This document shows, piece by piece, positions 41,365 to 49,702 of a stretch of 64,000 bases of DNA. Under the pieces are notes generated by a model. That model was not told where the DNA came from. It saw only the letters and a program-made list of their open reading frames with translations, and did not search any database. The translations under genes were made by a program, and so were the position numbers. The stretch lies in the NCBI GenBank assembly GCA_009783025.1, contig WRHY01000002.1, positions 124,001 to 188,000 of the forward strand, given 5' to 3'. The stretch is from Desulfovibrionaceae bacterium (GTDB lineage Bacteria; Desulfobacterota; Desulfovibrionia; Desulfovibrionales; Desulfovibrionaceae). Numbering within the stretch: position 1 is the stretch's first letter; each line of letters starts with the position of its first letter.

Positions 41365-41976
41365 CTATGCTTCCCGCCAACAGGCGTGTGTGCAGGCCTG
41401 GCAGCCCAGAGGCACATTGTCGTTTTGGGAGTGTTCGGAAACAAGGGTTCCGCTCACTTGTTGTAAATTTAAGGCTGCGTAGCGTTGGCGGGTCATGCGT
41501 TGAAAGGTCAGGGTAAGGTCGGCCCTGGCTCGCCATTGCATGGATACCAACGCCGGTACAGGGACGATGCTCCCGGCCCTGATGAAAGCCATGTCATGAT
41601 CACGCAGCATTTTCCGGTTCTGCATTATGTGCAGACCCACGCGAAAGGCGCGGGCAAAATCCATGTGCAGCGGCCCGTAAAAGGATGCCAGCACGGTCAG
41701 GGTCGCGTAGTCCGTTATTTCATCGTAACCCTCTGCGTGATGCTGGATTGCGGGAAAGTTGTGCGGATCAAAGCGAGTAATGCCGAAGGCGCACCAATTT
41801 TCCTGGGGACTCGGCTCATCAGGCGGAGACTGCTGCCAGCGCGGACGCACCAGCTTGCCGCAGATCCCGGTGATGCCGACAATCACCGCCTGGAGCACGT
41901 CCTCGATATCCGTATGCCCGGGAGCCTTCGATACCCGGAGAAAACCTCCGGTGGCGCTGGTGTTGTTTTCGTTCAT
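41365..41976 (-). CDS. Neck/tail completion protein (LIC_12616-like)
   Basis: 203 residues, with VRPRWQQSPPDEPSPQENWCAFGITR, a common signature of this neck family. Joins head and tail. Four-base overlap with the gene before it. Confidence 0.78.
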   Translation of the reverse strand: MNENNTSATGGFLRVSKAPGHTDIEDVLQAVIVGITGICGKLVRPRWQQSPPDEPSPQENWCAFGITRFDPHNFPAIQHHAEGYDEITDYATLTVLASFYGPLHMDFARAFRVGLHIMQNRKMLRDHDMAFIRAGSIVPVPALVSMQWRARADLTLTFQRMTRQRYAALNLQQVSGTLVSEHSQNDNVPLGCQACTHACWREA

Positions 41977-42311
41977 TGCGACTCCAAAACAGCAATGGCT
42001 TTGGTAAATCCGGCATGCTGCCGCCAGGGCTCGGCCAGGGCCGCCCGGTAAACACCTCCCTCGTGGTAAACACGATCGCCGGCGGTCAGGGGCGCGGGCG
42101 TAAAAATGAGGATGGTCGCCTTCAGGCGGTCGGCATCCTCCAGCACTTCCCGCTCCTTGCCCGGTGCGGGCTGGATATTGCCTTGTGCCGGAAATATTTG
42201 TTCCGCCTGCACGGCGCGGCCCTTCTCGTTTACGCTCTCGGTGATGCGGCTGTATTCAAAGGCGCAACCGCCCAGGTCCGGGTCGGTGATGATGTCGAGC
42301 AGATCATCCAT
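41973..42311 (-). CDS. Head-tail joining protein
   Basis: 112 residues, beta-rich (YSRITESVNEKGRAVQAEQIFPAQGNIQP), like phage head-tail adaptors. Overlaps its neighbours by one to four bases in the neck gene row. Confidence 0.7.
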   Translation of the reverse strand: MDDLLDIITDPDLGGCAFEYSRITESVNEKGRAVQAEQIFPAQGNIQPAPGKEREVLEDADRLKATILIFTPAPLTAGDRVYHEGGVYRAALAEPWRQHAGFTKAIAVLESQ

Positions 42312-42898
42312 TAGGTCACCACCAGGGCCGTATTGCCCCTTTTGCGAATCACGTGTGTGTATGCCTTGCGCAACTGGCTGGTGTCGATGAGCGGATTTGT
42401 CCGCTCCCGCTCGCGCCGGGACTTCTTGCGCTTGGGGTTACCCTTTTTATCCGTCAAAACGGCACCTTGGTCGTTTTTGCGCAAGGGCTGGTAATCCAGG
42501 GTACTGTCCGCCAGCGGGTCCCAATCGTTGTTCACGAATCGCGCCCGTACCGCGTTCTGCCCAAGGATGCCGATCTTGTTCAAAGTCCGTTCAACAGCCT
42601 CCGGTTTGCCCTCCAAGGCGTGCTTCGCGGCATATTCAAGGAGATCCGCCGCTTCATCCTGGATATCTTCAATGCCGGGCATGAGGTGCGGCCTGGGCGG
42701 AATGTTCTTTTCCGGCACACCATGCTCGTGGATATAGCCGAGGTAAGCGTTGCTGATGCCGGTATCGCCCGCAGCCTCGCGGGCCGTTTTATCCTCGGGA
42801 ATGCCGATAAACACGTCCTGTTCGGTCAGCGCCCGCATGGCCTTGCCAAGCTGCGAGAGGTTATTCCGCACTTCCGTAATACTGATATTAGGCTTCAT
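42311..42898 (-). CDS. HK97 gp10-like / neck-type minor protein
   Basis: 195 residues. VFIGIPEDKTAREAAGDTGISNAYLGYIHEHG and IPPRPHLMPG are typical of phage minor tail completion proteins of this type. The ATG at 42898 overlaps the preceding stop. A start at 42970 is in frame but lies deep inside that gene. Confidence 0.78.
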   Translation of the reverse strand: MKPNISITEVRNNLSQLGKAMRALTEQDVFIGIPEDKTAREAAGDTGISNAYLGYIHEHGVPEKNIPPRPHLMPGIEDIQDEAADLLEYAAKHALEGKPEAVERTLNKIGILGQNAVRARFVNNDWDPLADSTLDYQPLRKNDQGAVLTDKKGNPKRKKSRRERERTNPLIDTSQLRKAYTHVIRKRGNTALVVT

Positions 42899-43305
42899 AC
42901 CACCGCGCCTCCGGCGCCAACCAGTTGCACCAATTGCCAGTACTGCTGGCCGTATATGGTGAGATTCCATTGTCCGGCCAAGGGATCGCCGGAAGATGCG
43001 GACCCGGCGCGAGTGACGGATTTGCTTTTGGATACCCCGCCCACAGTCTTGCTTTCCGATTCGGACACCACAGCCCCGGCAGCGGCATTTATTCCGCCGC
43101 TGCCGTCTGTGGCCTTTTGCACTTCCGCTTCCAAAGTAAGATGGTGCGCTACAAACAACCCCATGCCTTCTGGGAACAGATCATCCCACCGCTCGGCCGA
43201 CATGCGTTTCCCGGCCAGCTTCAGGTAAAACCGCACCCGGCCATCCGGGAACAGCGCCTCCGTGAAATGCGGAAAGGATTCCCTGAAGCCCTCAACGCTC
43301 AACAT
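42895..43305 (-). CDS. Head completion protein (DUF4054)
   Basis: 136 residues. FRESFPHFTEALFPDGRVRFYLKLAGKRM, GMGLFVAHHLTLE and DPLAGQWNLTIYGQQYWQL are hallmarks of DUF4054. Acts at the head-to-tail connector. Confidence 0.88.
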   Translation of the reverse strand: MLSVEGFRESFPHFTEALFPDGRVRFYLKLAGKRMSAERWDDLFPEGMGLFVAHHLTLEAEVQKATDGSGGINAAAGAVVSESESKTVGGVSKSKSVTRAGSASSGDPLAGQWNLTIYGQQYWQLVQLVGAGGAVV

Positions 43306-43307
43306 GG

Positions 43308-43562
43308 CTATTTCTTCACCTTTTTCTTAGACTGCGCGGTAGACTGCGGGTTTTGTTCTTCGTCCTTTGCGCCATCGTCTTGCGTTTGTGCATCACCCTC
43401 CTCAGCCGGCAGAGCTGCCCGGCCCTCCTGGATGCAGCTTTGGACGAACCAGTGCCCATATTCCTCTTCACTGAGGGTGTGCTCGCCCTCGGCGAAATCA
43501 CGCACAGGAGTTTCCGAGTTCAGGCGCAACTTAAAGGGATGAATGACGATAATCGTATACAT
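43308..43562 (-). CDS. Small phage protein between capsid and neck genes
   Basis: 84 residues. First half HPFKLRLNSETPVRDFAEGEHTLSEEEYGHWFVQ resembles STY1053-type phage proteins; second half is charged and Gln/Lys-rich. Function unknown. Confidence 0.7.
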   Translation of the reverse strand: MYTIIVIHPFKLRLNSETPVRDFAEGEHTLSEEEYGHWFVQSCIQEGRAALPAEEGDAQTQDDGAKDEEQNPQSTAQSKKKVKK

Positions 43563-43571
43563 GAGCGCCCC

Positions 43572-44510
43572 TTACAGGCCGTCGGCATAGGCCACGGTTT
43601 CGGGGTAGACGAACTCCACCACGCCGAGCTTGGCGTAATAGGTGGTGATGTGGTGCAGGCCACGGTACTGCACCGGCGTGTGGTTGATGGGCACCAGGGG
43701 GAAGCGCACGTATTGCTCGCCCTTGGTATAGGCCACGGCCCGGCCGGTCTGGCCCGTGCCGCGCTTGTCCAGCCATTTCAGGGGATTGATATCCAGGGGT
43801 TTACCGTTGATGCCGTTGGCCATGCAGTCCTTGGACACATAGTCCAGAATGCTCCGGCTCCCGGCCGAGGTCACCGGCTGGTTCAGAAGAGTATACTGCC
43901 GGGGCGGCAGCAGGAGATGGGTGGGGCACAGCGTATAGCCGCTGCTCTTCCAGGCGGCGTTCAAAATATCGTTGACCGTCTCAAGGATAACCTCGGGGTT
44001 GTTGCCCCAGGCTCCGGACACGTTCATCACCGGGATGGCCGGGTTATTGATCAGGCCGGTTTTGCCCACGGCGGTGTCGCCCACATAGACCATCTCGTCG
44101 ATGTCCATGTTGTACTTGAGCTTCAGGCCCGCCATTTTTTGCTGTTCCAGCGGGCGGCCGACCTGCTGCGCCTTCTCAAGCTCAATAATGGAAAAACCGA
44201 GCTGCATACCCCACAGGTATAAGGGAGAAGGGATCTTATTGACGTCCACTTCAATGCCCGGAATATCCGTTGCCGTGTCGCTGAGGAAGTTTTTGCCGTT
44301 GGGGTTGGGAGAACCTGCGGCCGCGAAGTCGGTACGGGAAAAGCTGGTAGTTTCGTCACCGATGGAAACGTCCGTGCGCAGGTCTATGTCCCGCCCCCAG
44401 GTCTGCGAACTGAGCGGCTCGTGCAGGGTTTTGTCAAAGCGCTCCAACTCACCGACAAAGAAGGCGCCGGTGGAGTCAATGGTGCGCTGGTCGTATGTTT
44501 TGAAAGCCAT
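43572..44510 (-). CDS. Major capsid protein (DUF2184)
   Basis: 312 residues. DUF2184 features: GAFFVGELERFDKTLHEPLSSQTWGRDIDLR, PLYLWGMQLGFSIIELEKAQ, and LLPPRQYTLLNQPVTSAGS. HK97-fold shell protein. Follows protease/scaffold and decoration genes. Confidence 0.92.
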   Translation of the reverse strand: MAFKTYDQRTIDSTGAFFVGELERFDKTLHEPLSSQTWGRDIDLRTDVSIGDETTSFSRTDFAAAGSPNPNGKNFLSDTATDIPGIEVDVNKIPSPLYLWGMQLGFSIIELEKAQQVGRPLEQQKMAGLKLKYNMDIDEMVYVGDTAVGKTGLINNPAIPVMNVSGAWGNNPEVILETVNDILNAAWKSSGYTLCPTHLLLPPRQYTLLNQPVTSAGSRSILDYVSKDCMANGINGKPLDINPLKWLDKRGTGQTGRAVAYTKGEQYVRFPLVPINHTPVQYRGLHHITTYYAKLGVVEFVYPETVAYADGL

Positions 44511-44522
44511 TCTTTTCGCCTC

Positions 44523-44960
44523 CTAGATATTGAAAGAGATTTCTACGTTGCCGGAGGCGTCCGCCTCGCCCTGGAACTCGCAGCCGGGGATCGCTGCCCC
44601 GCCGGATGCGGTCAGGCTGCCCGCGACTACATGCACGGGCGTGTTTTTGGCAGCGGTTCCTCCCTGTATCTTCACAGTCATGTAGCCGCGTCGCATGACG
44701 GATTGCATCGTGTCCGCCGGAGCGGAACCGCCACCGAGGCCGGCCATGTCGCTTTGGGTCGGATAGGAACTGGCCAGGAAACCGTAAATGACGCTCGGGG
44801 CATCGCCGGATTCCAGGGGCACGAACTTGCCGTCAACGATTTTTCCCGGCGCACCAAAGAGCATGGCGGCGCCGAGCAGAACGGCCTCCAAAGTAGCGCC
44901 GCTTTTGCGGCTGACCCGGCCGGGAATGCCGGTGGGCATGCGATCAAGATATGCGGGCAT
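44523..44960 (-). CDS. Capsid cement/decoration-like protein
   Basis: 145 residues, Gly/Ala-rich and beta-rich. Opens YLDRMPTGIPGRVSRKSGATLEA, the usual start of structural cement proteins placed just before the major capsid gene. Likely stabilises the shell. Confidence 0.78.
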   Translation of the reverse strand: MPAYLDRMPTGIPGRVSRKSGATLEAVLLGAAMLFGAPGKIVDGKFVPLESGDAPSVIYGFLASSYPTQSDMAGLGGGSAPADTMQSVMRRGYMTVKIQGGTAAKNTPVHVVAGSLTASGGAAIPGCEFQGEADASGNVEISFNI

Positions 44961-44962
44961 GA

Positions 44963-46237
44963 TTATTTCCTCCCGTAGTATTGTGCGTTCAAAGCGTTGA
45001 TATCCTCCGGGGTCGTCTGCTTGCCAAAATCACGCACCGAAGCTTTCGTCAGGCCATCCGCTGTTTTGGCGTTATTGACGTGCCGGGCCACCTCCGCCGT
45101 GGCACAGAACGCCGCGTTAAGTTCGGCCTGAGACAGGCTGTCCAAAGTACGGCCCGCGAGGACGCCGGACACCACACCCTTCAATGCTTCATCTTGAAGG
45201 GCCCGGCGCAGGGACTGTTTCTGCACGGCTACAAGGCCGTCCCCCACCCTGGCGGCAAGACCGGGAGAGATAGTCACCGCGCGGCGCACTGCGGCCGCGT
45301 CAGCCACGCGCATCCGCCTGGCGTCCCCGGTCTTTGTGCTGCAGGGCGTCTCTTCTTCCGGCTCTTCATCCGCCGCGCCTTCTGGCTCGACGTCGTCGGT
45401 ATCGACTGGAGCATCACTGGCGCCTTTTCCTTCCACCAGGGTGCGTACCACCAACTCCAATTCCTCCACCCTGGCTGTCAGCGCTGCAAGGGCATCGTCG
45501 CCGCTGTCCGTGGCAGGCTGCGCATTTTCTTGCGACTCCGACTCCGGTTGCGCTTCATCGCTGACAGCTGCGGCGGCAGCCTCGTCAGTCGTTTTTCCCG
45601 CTTTCAGGTGCTTGGTGAAACGGTCCCAAAAGCCGGTTTTTTTGCCAGTTGTCTTTTTCGTCATTTTTGTCTCCTTGCTATCGGGCCGGGCGTCTTTGAT
45701 GCCCACGCGCCCGCCCGCCCTGCCGTGAGGCACCAGGGCGATATGGTTGCCAATGATATTGACCTGCCTGCCCACACCGGGCCGGATTTCCTCGTAGTCC
45801 GCGTCATAGCCGCAAGAAACCTGCCTTAACCGTTTTTTCAGCACGGCGGCGATAGCCTCGGCGTCAGTGACCAGCAGATCCGCCAGCAGCAGATCCGCCT
45901 CGCTCCCCTCGCCGCGCCGCACGTTCATGGCCACTCCGCGGGCCAGTTCGCGCCAGTTGTCCGGGTTGACGTCCGGCACATCCGGATCGGGATCAGGCTC
46001 GGGGTGATACAGAGTGACGCTCTTGCCCTCAAAGGAGGCTATTGTCGCGGGAGAAAAGACCTCCGCTTCTTCGCGCACCACCAGCACCACGCCATCAGGG
46101 CCAGGCTCGACCGGCACCTCATCAGGCGTGTATTCCTGCACGCCGGTACGGGCGATGGGCACGCCGGAGCAGAGCAGGAAACCTTCGGGTGTCTCCTGGA
46201 TATGCGGGGAGAGATCGTGTGTGGTGTAGTAGCGCAT
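44963..46237 (-). CDS. Prohead protease with C-terminal scaffold (DUF2213, Mu gpI-like)
   Basis: 424 residues. Residues 1-175 are the DUF2213 protease (HVQSCGYDADYEEIRPG-type segment reads RQVSCGYDADYEEI, with NHIALVPHGRAGG after it). The rest is acidic and helical, fit for a scaffold. An internal ATG at 45664 with AAGGAG six bases upstream begins MTKKTTGKKTGFW and would give the scaffold alone, as the nested Z product of Mu. A terminator lies upstream. Confidence 0.88.
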   Translation of the reverse strand: MRYYTTHDLSPHIQETPEGFLLCSGVPIARTGVQEYTPDEVPVEPGPDGVVLVVREEAEVFSPATIASFEGKSVTLYHPEPDPDPDVPDVNPDNWRELARGVAMNVRRGEGSEADLLLADLLVTDAEAIAAVLKKRLRQVSCGYDADYEEIRPGVGRQVNIIGNHIALVPHGRAGGRVGIKDARPDSKETKMTKKTTGKKTGFWDRFTKHLKAGKTTDEAAAAAVSDEAQPESESQENAQPATDSGDDALAALTARVEELELVVRTLVEGKGASDAPVDTDDVEPEGAADEEPEEETPCSTKTGDARRMRVADAAAVRRAVTISPGLAARVGDGLVAVQKQSLRRALQDEALKGVVSGVLAGRTLDSLSQAELNAAFCATAEVARHVNNAKTADGLTKASVRDFGKQTTPEDINALNAQYYGRK

Positions 46238-46258
46238 GGTGGAAACCTAGCGCTGGGC

Positions 46259-46292
46259 ACAAAAAAAAATCACCCTGAACTATTTCAGGGTG
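46259..46292 (-). terminator. Terminator before the protease/scaffold gene
   Basis: CACCCTGAA, 4-base loop, TTCAGGGTG, then nine T on the minus strand. The interval 46238-46450 has no gene. A similar stem, without the T-run, is at 53527-53549. Confidence 0.8.
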
Positions 46293-46450
46293 AGCATTGC
46301 TTGCGGTGGGGAGAAAGGGCGGCGTGGGAGACTGGCGCCTGGATCGATTTTAAAGCGTTTACGGGCCGTTTACGAAGCGCGTAAAATTATTTTACCAACC
46401 TGCGTTCGTCTCCTTCGATAAAAAGACAACCAGGGGCGTTTGCGGCGTTT

Positions 46451-46696
46451 TCAGGACCAGCGCTCCACCAGGGTCAGGTCTTCAGCCGGGACAATCAGCA
46501 CGGAACTGGAATACGTACTGCCCTGTCCGGGAATGTTGAATTCCACATCATACGAACTGTCGCCGGGAAAGCCGCGCACGACAGTTCCGGTCGCGTCCGA
46601 AGGCACGGAAACAGGATAGCCCAAATAAGGGTCTTTCCCCTGCTGGGCACGGGTAACACGCACCACATCATTTTCCTTGTAGCCGTCAACGGGCAT
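46451..46696 (-). CDS. DUF4926-like small protein, possible immunity partner
   Basis: 81 residues. The pattern NDVVRVTR, GTVVRGFPGDSSYDVEFN, and VPAEDLTLV is that of DUF4926, small beta proteins often encoded next to DUF6883-type domains. It overlaps the end of the MuF gene by 11 bases, so both are made together. Immunity to the MuF C-terminal domain is inferred. Confidence 0.65.
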   Translation of the reverse strand: MPVDGYKENDVVRVTRAQQGKDPYLGYPVSVPSDATGTVVRGFPGDSSYDVEFNIPGQGSTYSSSVLIVPAEDLTLVERWS

Positions 46697-47957
46697 GACT
46701 GTCGTCCGGTATAAATATGCTTATGAGCCGTGGCCGCACGGAAATCTTGCGGCCTGTGCTCTTATCCGTGTCATACATCCAGGCCGTCACCACGTCAACG
46801 GTTTTGCCGTTGGGTCCGGTTACGGGCACAAGTACCTTGAAACGCTCGCCGAAGCCGTCCCTGTATTCAGGCACGGCCTCGGCATAGGGCAAAAAGGCCA
46901 TGACCTGGTCGTGGATCATGTCCGCATGTTCCTGGGTGACGCCGATGGACGACCGCCAGACCCTGGCCTTGTCTTTTCCCCTGGAATGCTCCGGATTCAG
47001 AGAATACTTGGTCAGCTTGCCGTATTTGTCAAACTCGACCCTATCCACGCCGACCAGGGGAGAGCCGGGCACATGGGGGATAACGGCGCTGCCTTCCGTC
47101 CTTTCCCATTGGCTGTAGAGCGTTTTTTGCCCGCTGTTCCGGGCTTCGGCGGCTGTTTGCAGGGGCGGCTTGTACACCCCGCCGTCATCCTCCCTGGGGA
47201 TAACCGGCTCGGGGTAGCAGCGGCAGTTGGGGAATTCTCCGGCGTGGCCGGTCATGCCGTCAAGGGTGGGCGGTTCCGTCCATTTGACGAACACGCCCTC
47301 CATCGCCCTGTGGCTCGCTCTGGTGTCGCCGTCCCTGGCCGTGCGCCAGATATAGCCGGTGGAGCCGACGCTCTCGGCCCTGGCCATCGTAAGCGCGGTA
47401 CCGGCCTTGCTGACCTCGGTGCGGGCGATGGTGCGGGCGCGGGAGGCCGATACATGGCCTATGCCCTCCAGGCGCTTGGCCAGGTCTTCGGCCCGGGAGC
47501 CCATAGCCAGATTTGAAGCCACTGCCTCGGCTACCTGATCGGCCGCGCCCGTGACAAGAGACGTTATCAGTCCGGCGTTGCGCTCTATGGCGGCGCGGGT
47601 AGCTTCCCCCACGCCAGGGGAATGCATCAGGCGGCGCATGTCCAGCCCGGCGCGTTTTGCCGCGCTGGACCAAGCCTGTACGTTCTTGCGGTCCACGCCT
47701 GCCATCATATTGGCGGCGGATTGACGCGCCCAGGGGCCTACGGTGTCCGCATACTCACGCAGTTTGCGCTCGATCTCTTCGGGGGACCCGCCGGAGCGGA
47801 TGAGGCGCTCTATCTGCGCGGCGAGATTGAGCAGCTGGCGCTCGTAGGACTTCTCCGCCGCGCGCGATGGCCCCCAGGCATTGTCATCAGCCCGGGCCTT
47901 GGCGGCATCCGCCCACGCCCAGGGCTGTTTCCACTTGTTATCAGGTCTGTCCGCCAT
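46686..47957 (-). CDS. MuF-type minor head protein with toxin-like C-terminal domain
   Basis: 423 residues. Residues about 70-300 are the MuF/SPP1 gp7 head-morphogenesis part (ARTIARTEVSKAGTALTMARAES, then EFPNCRCYPEPV). The last 100 residues (YSLNPEHSRGKDKARVWRSSIG and RLISIFI) match the DUF6883 pattern. MuF proteins of temperate phages are known carriers of polymorphic toxin domains that are injected with DNA. The ATG at 47957 overlaps the portal gene end by 17 bases. Confidence 0.85.
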   Translation of the reverse strand: MADRPDNKWKQPWAWADAAKARADDNAWGPSRAAEKSYERQLLNLAAQIERLIRSGGSPEEIERKLREYADTVGPWARQSAANMMAGVDRKNVQAWSSAAKRAGLDMRRLMHSPGVGEATRAAIERNAGLITSLVTGAADQVAEAVASNLAMGSRAEDLAKRLEGIGHVSASRARTIARTEVSKAGTALTMARAESVGSTGYIWRTARDGDTRASHRAMEGVFVKWTEPPTLDGMTGHAGEFPNCRCYPEPVIPREDDGGVYKPPLQTAAEARNSGQKTLYSQWERTEGSAVIPHVPGSPLVGVDRVEFDKYGKLTKYSLNPEHSRGKDKARVWRSSIGVTQEHADMIHDQVMAFLPYAEAVPEYRDGFGERFKVLVPVTGPNGKTVDVVTAWMYDTDKSTGRKISVRPRLISIFIPDDSHAR

Positions 47958-49554
47958 CGACCGCCGCCGCCGACACAGAGAAGTTCTTGCCCACTTCGCC
48001 CATGATGTTTTCCGCCTGCTCCGGAGAAACAGGGAAGGCCGCAAGCAGCATCTGCACCCCGCTATCACGGGGCAACAACCCGGCCGCGACCTGGGTGACG
48101 ATCTGTACCATGCTGGTCACCTGGGCGCCGTTCAAACTGATTTCCTGCGGGGTATGCGCCTCAATCTGTGTTTCTCCAGGCGCCATTCCTTCAGACAGGG
48201 GCGGGGCCGCATCTTCTTTTTTCGCAGCGTCAATATCCGTATCAGAGATGCCGGAAAAGCGTCCGGAAACGCGGGAGGCGTCTTTCAGCGCCGCTAAAGA
48301 TTGCGCCCTGGAAGTGATGCCGGCATTATACAGCCCGGCCACGTTTTGCGCGTCAGACGTTCCGATCTGGCTTTTTTCCTGCTCCGTGGGTATATACAGG
48401 CTCTGGTATTCAAAGCCGAAGTCCTCCGGCAAGGCATAGCCGAAGTGATGCCGGGCCAGCACGTTGAGGAGCACGGTATCCACCGGGCGCTTGTCATCCT
48501 CAAGCTGCGTCAGCACCGTGTCGTAATAGGTACGCAAGTCCGATTCCCCGGTTGAGAAACCTTTGGAGCTCTGTCCCAGAAGGCGCACCAGAGGAATGCC
48601 CGTGGCTCCGGCAATCTGCTCGGAGAAAGCCTGCAGCCCCTCGTAAACACCGGCAAAGCTCCAGCCGTGGGTAGAAAAAGTGTCGTTTTTATCCAACAGG
48701 GTGAGTCCCTCGTTGGATTGCAGCAGCCGGATCAGCGCGAACATTTTGTGCAGGGCGGCCTCGGCCTTGCCTCCGGCGGCCAGGATTTCCCGATACCGAT
48801 CAATGCCGATCACCCGCAAATAGGCTTTCATCATGAGGTTTGCCGCGCCGTGCGTGGCCGAATCCAGCGCAATGATACGGTCATAGGCCCGATCCACCAC
48901 GGAATCGCCCCAATACTGGTTGTCGCGCCGGGCAATACCCGGCAGCTCTACCCCGGAAAAACGCACACAGCGGCTGTGATGAACAACAAGTCCGGTTTGC
49001 GCGTCCGAAGAATTAATTGTGTAGTACAAGGGATAGCCGAGCATGGGGCCGAACTCCTGTATTTTTTCATAGGACGGGCTCACCTCGTGCCGGTCCAGCA
49101 CGAACAAGCCCTTGAAGCTCCCCCTGCCGATTGTAGCAATATCTAGGGGCGTGGCCGTGTCCTGGCCGTCGATGAGCAGGACGGCCAGAGCGCCGCCGTA
49201 GAGACGGCCCCATTTGATGGAGTCAGTAAGACGCCCCGGTACCCCACAGGCACGGTAGGCTTTCAGCAGCGCGGAAACATCACCCTGGTCAAGAGTCCCC
49301 TGGATATCAAAGTGACTGCGCACCATATCTTCAGCCACGACATCCACCATCCGGCCCACGATCCAGGATGTACGGTACATGTCCAGCAGTTCGTCCCGAT
49401 TTCTGGTCACATACTTGCCGGGCGCATAGCCGCTGCGGGCCAGAAGGTTGTCCTGCCCCAAGCCAAGCTTGGCCGCGAAATTGTCAAAGCCGTCCTGGGT
49501 GCGCCTGGCCTTGGTGGGCACAGTGGCGGGCCGTGGGCGTGTATGGCGTACCAT
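47941..49554 (-). CDS. Portal protein (DUF1073)
   Basis: 537 residues from the ATG at 49554 (AAGGAG upstream; 49611 is an in-frame alternative). DUF1073 features: YRTSWIVGRMVDVVAEDMVR, GRLYGGALAVLLIDGQD, and GIPLVRLLGQSSKGFSTGESDLR. Ring at the capsid vertex through which DNA is pumped. Confidence 0.92.
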   Translation of the reverse strand: MVRHTRPRPATVPTKARRTQDGFDNFAAKLGLGQDNLLARSGYAPGKYVTRNRDELLDMYRTSWIVGRMVDVVAEDMVRSHFDIQGTLDQGDVSALLKAYRACGVPGRLTDSIKWGRLYGGALAVLLIDGQDTATPLDIATIGRGSFKGLFVLDRHEVSPSYEKIQEFGPMLGYPLYYTINSSDAQTGLVVHHSRCVRFSGVELPGIARRDNQYWGDSVVDRAYDRIIALDSATHGAANLMMKAYLRVIGIDRYREILAAGGKAEAALHKMFALIRLLQSNEGLTLLDKNDTFSTHGWSFAGVYEGLQAFSEQIAGATGIPLVRLLGQSSKGFSTGESDLRTYYDTVLTQLEDDKRPVDTVLLNVLARHHFGYALPEDFGFEYQSLYIPTEQEKSQIGTSDAQNVAGLYNAGITSRAQSLAALKDASRVSGRFSGISDTDIDAAKKEDAAPPLSEGMAPGETQIEAHTPQEISLNGAQVTSMVQIVTQVAAGLLPRDSGVQMLLAAFPVSPEQAENIMGEVGKNFSVSAAAVDGGQT

Positions 49555-49573
49555 TATATATAACTCCTTGTTT

Positions 49574-49702
49574 ACAATGCGGCGGGTTTTCGCGTCAGGC
49601 AAGGAAGGCAAGGCTTTGGCGATGGGAGTGGACTCTTGTGGTCCATGACCTGAGCCAAAGCCGCAGCCTGACGCGGCATCACGCGAAAAGACGCCGCATT
49701 GT
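49574..49702. repeat. Large structured element between terminase and portal genes
   Basis: Outer arms ACAATGCGGCG and CGCCGCATTGT are exact complements 107 bases apart; inside, TTTTCGCGT/ACGCGAAAA, CAGGC/GCCTG, AAGGCTTTGGC/GCCAAAGCC and a small TGGAC..GTCCA hairpin stack in order. No gene fits. Probably an mRNA structure separating the two genes. Confidence 0.65.
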
